Both the position numbers and the translations under genes were made by a program. From Bacillota bacterium (GTDB taxonomy: Bacteria; Bacillota; UBA4882; UBA10575), in NCBI GenBank assembly GCA_003511465.1, contig DOID01000046.1, positions 6,706-23,494 on the forward strand: a DNA stretch of 16,789 nt, in the 5' to 3' direction. Below are positions 1 through 6,994 of this stretch, one piece after another (positions within the stretch are counted from its first letter, which is position 1; each line of letters opens with the position of its first letter). The notes below the pieces were generated by a model that searched no databases, was not told the DNA's origin, and saw only the letters and a list, made by a program, of their open reading frames with translations.

Positions 1-194
1 TCTTTTTCTGCTTCCGTGTTGGTTAACGCCTCCCTTTGCCAATCGGGAATTTGATAGCGCCAGAGACAAAAGTTAAGGATGCGCAATTCAAGAAAGAAAC
101 AATCATCTTTTCCCCGTCGGTGGTAGTGTAGATGAAAAGCAACCGGGAGCAGACCAAGCAATAGGATGACAATAATCGAGAAAAATGAGGTCAA
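1..194 (-). CDS. DUF2953-like membrane-anchored protein, 5' end only
   Basis: The first 64 codons of a minus-strand gene run off the left edge. A TTG start at 194-192 sits 7 nt after an AGAGGTGG ribosome binding site. The N-terminus is one hydrophobic segment (about residues 4-20, ending LLLGLLPVAF). It is followed by a basic stretch (HLHYHRRGKDD) and then LRILNFCLWRYQIPDW. That layout of a single membrane helix, a short polar strand and an aromatic L-x-Y-x-I-P segment resembles the start of DUF2953 proteins, which are often found in sporulating Firmicutes; their function is unknown. The family assignment is an inference from about 60 residues. The gene lies 94 bp downstream of the Ca2+ ATPase on the same strand, with no terminator seen between them. 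Its start region lies inside a 10-bp inverted repeat, described separately. Confidence 0.6.
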   Translation of the reverse strand, partial: MTSFFSIIVILLLGLLPVAFHLHYHRRGKDDCFFLELRILNFCLWRYQIPDWQREALTNTEAEK

Positions 195-229
195 AACTAT
201 TCCACCTCTTTGTAACTTGGGAATAGTTT
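194..229 (-). promoter_or_regulatory. Inverted repeat enclosing the ribosome binding site of the DUF2953-like gene
   Basis: Perfect 10-bp arms, AAACTATTCC and GGAATAGTTT (194-203 and 220-229), flank a 16-nt loop. In the minus-strand transcript the AGAGG ribosome binding site lies in the loop and the UUG start codon begins at the foot of the 3' arm. The fold could expose or hide the start site, or the repeat could be a protein-binding palindrome. There is no T run, so it is not a terminator. Confidence 0.45.
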
Positions 230-288
230 GCCACCGTCACCCTGGAAACTATGCTTTTTATATCACGCTTTTTACATTGTTATTTAAT

Positions 289-3006
289 TTATGCCAATTT
301 TCTTTTCATAAACCGCCCAACCCAGGCCACGGTTTCAGCGATCACCACCGAACTGAAAGCGCCCAGGAAAACAATCCCCCACGCGGCTAGCGGGAGGGCC
401 GCAGTCTGGAAGATATTGCGGGTGAAGGGATGCGAAACAACCATAAACTGCATCAAACCGGAAATGGCGACCGCGCCAAGGAGATAAGGGTTATTACCCA
501 AAGGTACCTTCAGAAAAGGCCGAGTCTCCGAACGACAGGCAAAGACATAACTTAGTTGGGAGAAGACCAAGGTGCAAAAAGCCATGGTACGGGCGATAAC
601 CAAATTAGCCCCCACTGAAAGCGCGAAATTAAAAACGCCAATCGTAATCAGACCAATACTGATCCCTTGAATCAGTACTTTATAACCCAAACCCCGACTG
701 AAAATCCCTTCCTTGGGAGGTCGCGGTGGCTCGTTCATCAGTTCTTGCTCGGCTGGTTCTACCCCAAGGGCAACTGCGGGGAGTCCGTCGGTTACCAGGT
801 TGATCCAGAGAATCTGAATTGGCAGGAGTGGCAAGGGAATTCCGGCTACAATCGCCAGGAACATCGTGAGAATTTCCCCAATATTGCAACCCAGTAGATA
901 GCGGATAAACTTTCTAATGTTACTGTAGATGCCCCGTCCTTCTTCAATCGCCGCCACAATACTGGCAAAATTATCATCGGTGATCACCATCGCAGATGCT
1001 TCTTTAGTCACATCAGTACCACTAATCCCCATCGCGATCCCGATATCTGCTTCTTTTACTGCTGGCGCATCGTTCACACCGTCCCCGGTCATGGCGACCA
1101 CTTCACCTTGGGCTTTAAGCGCCTTGACGATTTTTAGTTTATGATAGGGATTAACCCGGGCAAAGATGTCTACTTTACTAATGATTCTGGTCAATTCGTC
1201 TGCAGGCAAAGCATCAAGTTCAGCGCCAGTCAGCACCATACCATCCCGACGAATGATCCCTAACTCTTGGCCGATGGCCCGGGCAGTTGCCGGAAAATCT
1301 CCAGTGATCATTGCGGTCCGGATCCCAGCCTGGTGACACTGACCGATTGCTTCTTTTACGCCCAGCCGTACCGGATCCTTAATCCCGACTAATCCTAAAA
1401 AGACCAGTCCCTGCTCATCTTCCTCCCGGAGCTGATCCGTTCCTGGGGCCAGCGGACGGTAAGCCAGCGCTAAAATCCGTAACGAACGGCGTGCCATTAC
1501 GTCCATTACCTGGTTAAGCTTATGTCTTTCCCGGTTTTGGAGCGGAATTACTTTCCCCGCCCACTGGATCTTGGTCGACAGAGCTAGGACCAGATCGGCA
1601 GCGCCTTTTATGTAGAGAAGACGGTTTCCTTCCTCCTCAACCAACACACTCATCCGTTTCCGCTCGGAAGTAAAATCAATTTCCGCCAGGCGCTGAACGA
1701 CGCCCTTTTTGAGACCTGCTTTCAAACCTAAAGCAAGCAGAGCCCCTTCGGTCGGATCGCCGGTTAGTCGCCACTGTTTGGTCTTGAGTTCCAACCCTAA
1801 ATCCGAATTATTACAGTAAAACCCGGCGGCTAGGAGCATCTCCAAGCCCTGAGCATCAGGAAAACCTGAGTCTTTAGCTGTCGGCTTAATTTCTTTCCCG
1901 CGCCAAATAAATTGACCGCTGGGGTTATACCCATGACCGGAGACTTCAATCTCCTCTCCACTTAGATAACAGGTTGTAACCATCATTTGGTTCTGGGTTA
2001 ACGTCCCTGTTTTATCCGAACAGATTACGGTCGCGCACCCCAAAGTTTCGACCGCCGGTAAACGTCGGATAATCACCGACCGTTTGATCATCCGTTGTAC
2101 CCCTAAAGCCAGCGCGATGGTGACAATAGCCGGTAAGCCTTCAGGAATCGCAGCCACCGCCAAACTCACGGCCGAGAGAAACATCAACCGAAAATCTTCA
2201 CCGCGGGCCAAACCAATCATCCCCACCAATACGCAGATGCCGACACAGATCCCAACTAGGATTTTCCCCAGATGATCTAAACGTTGTTGCAGCGGAGTCG
2301 AGCCGGCTTCACTACTCGCCAGCATCCCGGCGATTTTTCCTAACTCAGTGCTCATTCCGCTTGCCACCACCACTCCGGTAGCCCGCCCCCTCGTCACCGT
2401 GGTTCCGGCAAAAAGGATATTCTTCCGGTCCCCCAGTTCCAACTGGGGCCGATTAATTGCCTCTTTGCTTTTGGGAACGGGGATTGATTCACCGGTGAGT
2501 GGGGATTCATCCGCTTCTAACCCGGTAACTTCGACCAGACGTAAGTCAGCCGGGATCCGATCACCCGGGGCGACCCGGATCAGATCGCCAGGTACCACTT
2601 GCCAAGCCGGAATGGTTAGGGCTTTGCCTCCTCTAATCACATGGGCCTGGGGCGCCGATAATTCACGTAAAGCTTCTAAAGAGCGTTCCGCGCGGTATTC
2701 TTGGATAAAACCCAAAATTGAATTCAGAAAGACAATCGCCAGGATGGTAACAGCGTCATGCCATTCGCCCAATGCCACCGAGATGACTACCGCCCCTAAA
2801 AGCACCAAAACCATAAAATCAGCAAATCCCGAAAAGAATAACTTCCAAGGCGAAAGTCGGCTCTTGGTTTCTAACCGGTTTTCCCCATATTCCTCTAACC
2901 GCTTCCGGGCTTCGGCATCTTTTAGCCCGCTCTGGAGATCAGTCCGCAGCGAAGACACCATTTCCCCCGGTGTCATTTGCCAGCAGTTTTTAGACACAGT
3001 TTTCAC
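289..3006 (-). CDS. SERCA-type Ca2+-transporting P-type ATPase (P2A)
   Basis: This is a complete 905-residue P-type ATPase that would use ATP to move Ca2+ across the cytoplasmic membrane. Domains in order are: an N-terminal cation-ATPase domain (about 5-75); the first membrane pair; the actuator domain with TGES (171-174); helix M4 with PEGLP (288-292); the phosphorylation motif DKTGTLT (331-337, Asp331 phosphorylated); a nucleotide-binding domain with KGAAD; the hinge TGDGVNDAPA (640-649); and C-terminal membrane helices. The Ca2+-site residues of SERCA are all matched: Glu289 in M4, Asn708 and Glu711 in M5 (CNIGEI), and Asn and Asp740 in M6 (NLVTDGLPAVALG). This supports Ca2+ over Na+/K+ or Mn2+ specificity, although Mn2+ co-transport cannot be excluded. 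The start taken is GTG at 3006, whose ribosome binding site is weak; a GTG at 2997 or the ATG at residue 11 are alternatives. It is divergent from the RqcH gene across 118 bp. Confidence 0.95.
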   Translation of the reverse strand: MKTVSKNCWQMTPGEMVSSLRTDLQSGLKDAEARKRLEEYGENRLETKSRLSPWKLFFSGFADFMVLVLLGAVVISVALGEWHDAVTILAIVFLNSILGFIQEYRAERSLEALRELSAPQAHVIRGGKALTIPAWQVVPGDLIRVAPGDRIPADLRLVEVTGLEADESPLTGESIPVPKSKEAINRPQLELGDRKNILFAGTTVTRGRATGVVVASGMSTELGKIAGMLASSEAGSTPLQQRLDHLGKILVGICVGICVLVGMIGLARGEDFRLMFLSAVSLAVAAIPEGLPAIVTIALALGVQRMIKRSVIIRRLPAVETLGCATVICSDKTGTLTQNQMMVTTCYLSGEEIEVSGHGYNPSGQFIWRGKEIKPTAKDSGFPDAQGLEMLLAAGFYCNNSDLGLELKTKQWRLTGDPTEGALLALGLKAGLKKGVVQRLAEIDFTSERKRMSVLVEEEGNRLLYIKGAADLVLALSTKIQWAGKVIPLQNRERHKLNQVMDVMARRSLRILALAYRPLAPGTDQLREEDEQGLVFLGLVGIKDPVRLGVKEAIGQCHQAGIRTAMITGDFPATARAIGQELGIIRRDGMVLTGAELDALPADELTRIISKVDIFARVNPYHKLKIVKALKAQGEVVAMTGDGVNDAPAVKEADIGIAMGISGTDVTKEASAMVITDDNFASIVAAIEEGRGIYSNIRKFIRYLLGCNIGEILTMFLAIVAGIPLPLLPIQILWINLVTDGLPAVALGVEPAEQELMNEPPRPPKEGIFSRGLGYKVLIQGISIGLITIGVFNFALSVGANLVIARTMAFCTLVFSQLSYVFACRSETRPFLKVPLGNNPYLLGAVAISGLMQFMVVSHPFTRNIFQTAALPLAAWGIVFLGAFSSVVIAETVAWVGRFMKRKLA

Positions 3007-3071
3007 CCCATCAGATGTTGATCTCCTCTATACCTATGCGGAGTGAAAAAGCTTTTATGTCCCTAATTTCC

Positions 3072-3100
3072 TTGCGTAGCTTCGGCAAGGATGTTATACT
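3072..3100 (+). promoter_or_regulatory. Sigma-A-type promoter for the RqcH gene
   Basis: TTGCGT (3072-3077) and TATACT (3095-3100) are separated by exactly 17 bp. Transcription would start near 3107, followed by a GGAGG ribosome binding site at 3113-3117 and ATG at 3125, giving a very short leader. Spacing and position are ideal. The call rests on consensus match only. Confidence 0.7.
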
Positions 3101-3124
3101 GAATCACGAAACGGAGGAATCAGG

Positions 3125-4906
3125 ATGCCTTTTGACGCTTTTTCCATCTCCCTCCTCACTAGGGAGTTAAATGATAATTTAGCGAACGGCCGCATCGGCA
3201 AGATCTTTCAGCCCGATCAAGAAACGGTGATCATCACCGTTTTCCATCCCTTTCCCCGACGTGAGCTTAACCTGTTAATTTCTGTTCACCCCCGCTTTTT
3301 CCGTACCCATCTGGTGACGGAAAGGCCGGGTAACCCCCTCCAGCCCCCCGCTTTCTGTATGTTACTTCGGAAATACTTACAGGGGGGAAGAATTCTGCGG
3401 CTAGAACAACCTTCCTGGGAACGGATGATCAACTTTCAAATTGAAGTTTATGATACAGAAGAAGGCTTAACGACTTATGCTTTAGTCTTTGAAGCGATGG
3501 GTCGCAGTAGTAACCTGCTATTGGTAAACGGGGAAGGGATGATTCTCGATGCGCTCAAACGGTTACCCGCTACCCCCCGCCGGGAACGGGAAGTAATCCC
3601 GGGCAAACCCTACACACCGCCGCCTGTGCCTGGTTTGTATCATCCCGGTAACATTACCTTGGCGGCGCTGGAAAGGATTTTTCAGCTTTCCCCCAGTACA
3701 CACCATGTAACCATGGTACTGTCTAGAGAACTTTTTGGTCTTTCCCGCCCGTTGCAGCAGGAGATCCTAAAAAAGGCCGGGGTCCCGGAGACCCTGACCG
3801 TAAAGGAAGTAACTCCAGATCTACTCCGCCAACTTTATGCTGAAATCGACGCTTTGAACAAACAGACGACGGGTAAGGCCTTTCCCTTTATTCAGCTGGA
3901 TCCTGGTGACTGCCCACAGGACTTTTTCCCGTATCAACCTAGTCTTCCGGCGGAAAGTTTACGGTCTGTTCCCGATCTGAACAGCGCCATTGTTTTGACC
4001 CTGCATGAGCAAAGTCAGCTTGCCCTTCGTCAGCAGAAGGCGGAACAGCTTAAAATGGTCCTCCGGAAAGCAACTAAAAAAGCCGAAAAAAAACAGAGTA
4101 AACAACGGCAGGAACTGGCCGGAGCCGATGACGCCGACACTTACCGTTTATATGGGGAATTAATCTCGGTGCACCTTAGTACAATTAAACGGGGCCAAAC
4201 CCAGCTTGTCGCCGCAAATTATTACGATCCCCACGGTGCCACCGTTACGATTGCTTTGGACTCTGCCTTGAGTCCAGTGGAAAACTCCCAACTTTACTAC
4301 AAGAAATATCATAAGGCGAAAAAAGGGCAGACAAAAATCCGTGCCCAACTTGAACGCACTGCCATGGAATTGGATTACTACGCCTCCTTGGACAATGCCC
4401 TGGAAAACCTTTCTTCCTGGGCTGATCTGATGGAGATCGAAACCGAAATGGTTGAAGCCGGGCTCCTAAAAAGCACCCATAAGCATAAAAAACTGTCGTC
4501 AGCCAAACCAAAAAACCAACCATCGCTCTTTAAGGCCGATGATGATTGGGAGATACTGGTCGGACGGAATAACAAACAAAATGATCAACTGACGATGAAG
4601 ACAGCTACAGCCCATGACCTTTGGTTACATACCCAAAAAATCCCCGGCAGCCATGTCATCATTCGCACCCAGGGGCGCCCGGTCCCCTCCGCGGTTTTAC
4701 TGGAAGCTGCTAACCTGGCTGTTTACTTCAGTAAAGCCTGTGGTTCAAGTAAAGTCCCGGTTGATTACACCGAAAAACGCCACCTCCGGAAACCCACCGG
4801 CGCGCCGCCGGGCTTTGTCCTTTACGAACAGTATCAAACCATAATCATTGATCCGGATCCCCAAGTTTTAGCCCGCTATGGTTTAAAAGATCCTTCAAAA
4901 AGGTAA
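3125..4906 (+). CDS. rqcH: NFACT family protein, RqcH-type (ribosome quality control)
   Basis: This 593-residue protein has the full NFACT layout. Bacterial RqcH binds stalled 50S subunits with peptidyl-tRNA and recruits tRNA-Ala to add C-terminal alanine tails that mark the nascent chain for degradation; homologues are also named FbpA or fibronectin-binding proteins. Visible parts are NFACT-N (from about residue 3, including PPAFCMLLRKYLQGG at 74-88), a lysine- and glutamine-rich coiled-coil region (about 295-440), and C-terminal NFACT-R from about 472 with AHDLWLHTQKIPGSHVIIR near 495-513. The ATG has a GGAGGA site 7 nt upstream and a clear promoter. The aspartate of the functional Asp-Arg pair of B. 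subtilis RqcH (D97/R98) appears to be Glu99 here (PSWERMINF). The gene is monocistronic and ends at a strong terminator. Confidence 0.92.
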   Translation: MPFDAFSISLLTRELNDNLANGRIGKIFQPDQETVIITVFHPFPRRELNLLISVHPRFFRTHLVTERPGNPLQPPAFCMLLRKYLQGGRILRLEQPSWERMINFQIEVYDTEEGLTTYALVFEAMGRSSNLLLVNGEGMILDALKRLPATPRREREVIPGKPYTPPPVPGLYHPGNITLAALERIFQLSPSTHHVTMVLSRELFGLSRPLQQEILKKAGVPETLTVKEVTPDLLRQLYAEIDALNKQTTGKAFPFIQLDPGDCPQDFFPYQPSLPAESLRSVPDLNSAIVLTLHEQSQLALRQQKAEQLKMVLRKATKKAEKKQSKQRQELAGADDADTYRLYGELISVHLSTIKRGQTQLVAANYYDPHGATVTIALDSALSPVENSQLYYKKYHKAKKGQTKIRAQLERTAMELDYYASLDNALENLSSWADLMEIETEMVEAGLLKSTHKHKKLSSAKPKNQPSLFKADDDWEILVGRNNKQNDQLTMKTATAHDLWLHTQKIPGSHVIIRTQGRPVPSAVLLEAANLAVYFSKACGSSKVPVDYTEKRHLRKPTGAPPGFVLYEQYQTIIIDPDPQVLARYGLKDPSKR

Positions 4907-4916
4907 GCCAATCAAG

Positions 4917-4957
4917 AAAAAACCCTTTCTTTGCTAATTAAAGAAAGGGTTTTTTTA
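4917..4957. terminator. Bidirectional rho-independent terminator
   Basis: CCCTTTCTTT and AAAGAAAGGG form a perfect 10-bp stem around a 7-nt loop. The hairpin is flanked by an A run on the left and a T run on the right. It therefore serves both the rightward RqcH transcript (stop at 4904-4906) and the leftward transcript ending with the dctP-like gene (stop at 4973-4975). Confidence 0.93.
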
Positions 4958-4972
4958 ATAGTCTCTATGCTC

Positions 4973-6034
4973 TTATTCACCCTGGTTTTGGATAATCCGC
5001 TCTAATTCTGCTGCTAAGGCCGTTTCAAACTCGACATAGGTTTTACTCAGTTCCTGCCAGGCTTCAGTCAGGCCATAGGTACTGAACATCTTTTCTTGAT
5101 AAGTCTGGAGTTTTTGACGATTGGTCTTTTTCTCGGCCAAATTAAGCTCGGTTATTTTTACGCCATATTTTCCCGTCAATTCCCGGGCTGCCTCTTTATT
5201 CTGCTGGATCAGCTCATTACTGCCGTACTGAATAGCGTCGACGGCGCACTGGCGGACCAGCTCCCGATAGGAAGCGGGAATCCGGGACCAAGCAGATTTA
5301 CTCAGTAGCAGCAGACTGAGGGGGAAGTAATGCTCGCTTTGGAGAATAAAACGGGCGGTATCGTAAACCCGTAGTTCTTTATAGTCGAGATAATTGGTCT
5401 CAACCGCATCCACCATCCCGACCTGTAACCCAATTTTCAATTCGGAAAAAGCCAAAGTTACCGGGGTAATCCCCAGATTTGTCCAGGTCTGACGGTGGGT
5501 CGGCAGCAACATGGTGCGAAAGCGTAGCCCCTTCCCCTGGGATATATAGGCTAAAGCCCTGTTACTAACGATATTTACCGGACCATCAGTAATATACCCT
5601 AAAACATGCTCGCCCCTGCTTTCCTGGGCTTTAGTTGTTAAGATCTGCCCCAATTTCCCATCTAAGGTTGCACTCAGGTGCTCCGTGGAGAAAAAGAGAA
5701 AGGGCAAATCCAAGACGCTAAACTCCGGCACATAATCAGCATATTTAAATGAAGCACAGGTGATCAAATCCACCGTTCCCTGTTGTAACCCTCTAATCAA
5801 TTGTTCGTCACTACCCAGCTGTCCATCGGTGTAAAGCTGAACTCGAATATAACCTTTGGTGCGTTCTTCGACCCGGCGCTTGAATTCGGCAAGGACAACC
5901 GCTTCCACCTCAGTGGCTGGATGAGCAGTAGCTGCCGTCAACTGCAGCGTATTTCTGCTCTCAGCGCGTCCGGGTACAGCTGTAATAACCATCATGATGA
6001 GAATCAAGAAAACACCGGCGACTTTTCGAAGCAT
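4973..6034 (-). CDS. dctP: TRAP transporter solute-binding protein (DctP family)
   Basis: This 353-residue extracytoplasmic binding protein belongs to the TRAP (tripartite ATP-independent periplasmic) class, which captures organic acids or related ligands for a DctQ/DctM membrane pair. A Sec signal peptide is visible: MLRK, then a hydrophobic core to about residue 20, then PGRAES with likely cleavage after Ala24. There is no lipobox cysteine. Family hallmarks are TAATAHPATE near the mature N-terminus, GQLGSDEQLIRGLQQGTVDL (71-90), GLRFRTM around Arg173 (the position of the carboxylate-binding arginine in this family) and LQVGMVDAVETNY (203-215). The ligand cannot be predicted. It starts inside the TAATG overlap with the lipoprotein gene and has a GGAGGA site upstream, so translation is probably coupled. 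No dctQ or dctM gene is present in the window. Confidence 0.9.
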   Translation of the reverse strand: MLRKVAGVFLILIMMVITAVPGRAESRNTLQLTAATAHPATEVEAVVLAEFKRRVEERTKGYIRVQLYTDGQLGSDEQLIRGLQQGTVDLITCASFKYADYVPEFSVLDLPFLFFSTEHLSATLDGKLGQILTTKAQESRGEHVLGYITDGPVNIVSNRALAYISQGKGLRFRTMLLPTHRQTWTNLGITPVTLAFSELKIGLQVGMVDAVETNYLDYKELRVYDTARFILQSEHYFPLSLLLLSKSAWSRIPASYRELVRQCAVDAIQYGSNELIQQNKEAARELTGKYGVKITELNLAEKKTNRQKLQTYQEKMFSTYGLTEAWQELSKTYVEFETALAAELERIIQNQGE

Positions 6035-6936
6035 TATTCTTCCTCCTCGTGAAATCCATTCTTGATCAGTTCAGCGATAAACTCCAGCTTTTGCCTGCGG
6101 TAAGGGTTCAGGTTTTGCAAGTTATCGATCAAAACACGGCCTTGAAAAACGAAACTAAGCTCATAATCAAAATATCTCTTCAAATAATAATAAACAAAGG
6201 CTTCGGAAAAATCTTCGTTCATCCCCATACCGCTGCTAAAGCTGAAAAAGGAAGATTCTGCTTTAAACCACTGCAGAAAGAGGACCAGTCCCTCGAGGGA
6301 TTGAATCGATTGGAGCCTTTCGGAAAATCCTTCTTTATCTTGCCAATAGCGGTTTTTATCCCATGAGATCTTCACAAAATCTGTGTTCAAAGGATTGGCA
6401 ACAAACTTTCCTGTCCAATTAAATTTTAGCTGTTCATACTCGACCAAATGCCCGATTTCATGAAGGATGATCCGGAGCAAGTTCGGTAATTCCGGCGTCC
6501 CCTTAAAGTAAAATTGGGTGCTGCTTTCCATTAAACCCAGATTTGAGTTGAGCAACTTGTTTTCCCAATCATCGCCGATGGAAAAATTCAGGGTCAGTTT
6601 TTCCTGGTCAAGATAGACAATCATCTGTGGTTTATCGGCAAAAGAATAGGGCGCTTTTACGATCACAAAACGGTCGGCATACTCCAGCAAATACAGTAAG
6701 TTGTGTTCCGTTAAGTGGTCGACACATTTTTTCAGGGCTTGGGTTTCCCGTCTGGACAGTAACACCTTAGTCGGCTCGACATACTTACGAAACTCGGAGG
6801 ATGGTTGGTGTTTTGCCGGATCAAAACCTTCAAAAAGAATTCCCTGATAAGTAAAGGATTCTTGCTCCTGTCTACAACCGGATAGTAAAACCGTTATTAG
6901 TAGAAAGAATGATAAGATTTGGATAAATCCCTTCAT
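6034..6936 (-). CDS. Putative lipoprotein with HEIGH zinc-metallopeptidase motif
   Basis: I do not recognise the family. The 300-residue product starts with a lipoprotein signal (MKGFIQILSF, hydrophobic core, LLSGC with Cys21 as the lipidation site), so it should be anchored on the outer face of the cytoplasmic membrane. Residues 155-165 read RIILHEIGHLV. His159, Glu160 and His163 fit the HExxH zinc-binding and catalytic motif on a predicted helix. An acidic NEDFSEAFVYY segment (240-250) downstream could give the third zinc ligand (Glu241 or Glu245), as in gluzincin-like peptidases. Peptidase activity is inferred from these motifs alone. The start is ATG at 6936 with a GGAAGGA site 10 nt upstream that lies in a hairpin arm. 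The stop overlaps the start of the dctP-like gene (TAATG). The gene follows argS by 54 bp on the same strand. Confidence 0.8.
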   Translation of the reverse strand: MKGFIQILSFFLLITVLLSGCRQEQESFTYQGILFEGFDPAKHQPSSEFRKYVEPTKVLLSRRETQALKKCVDHLTEHNLLYLLEYADRFVIVKAPYSFADKPQMIVYLDQEKLTLNFSIGDDWENKLLNSNLGLMESSTQFYFKGTPELPNLLRIILHEIGHLVEYEQLKFNWTGKFVANPLNTDFVKISWDKNRYWQDKEGFSERLQSIQSLEGLVLFLQWFKAESSFFSFSSGMGMNEDFSEAFVYYYLKRYFDYELSFVFQGRVLIDNLQNLNPYRRQKLEFIAELIKNGFHEEEE

Positions 6937-6946
6937 CGTAACACAA

Positions 6947-6994
6947 TCCTTCCACCCAACTATACGTTGGAAGGTAACAACTTTCTATTGTTAC
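6947..6994 (-). promoter_or_regulatory. Tandem hairpins between argS and the lipoprotein gene
   Basis: Two adjacent inverted repeats fill the gap. The first is GTAACAA/TTGTTAC (6974-6980 and 6988-6994), a 7-bp stem with a 7-nt loop that overlaps the argS stop. The second is CCTTCCA/TGGAAGG (6948-6954 and 6968-6974), a 7-bp stem with a 13-nt loop. In the minus-strand RNA the 3' arm of the second hairpin is the GGAAGGA ribosome binding site of the lipoprotein gene. Neither is followed by a T run, so mRNA processing or translational control fits better than termination. Confidence 0.45.

Noticed and set aside
166..487. Plus-strand frames of 74 and 78 codons at the left edge
   Set aside because: They overlap the DUF2953-like start and the ATPase 3' end on the other strand and have unstructured compositions.
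2348..3046. 232-codon open frame on the plus strand
   Set aside because: It lies antisense within the Ca2+ ATPase gene, is rich in Ser, Arg and Pro, has no ribosome binding site or family motif, and is a by-product of the ATPase codon pattern.
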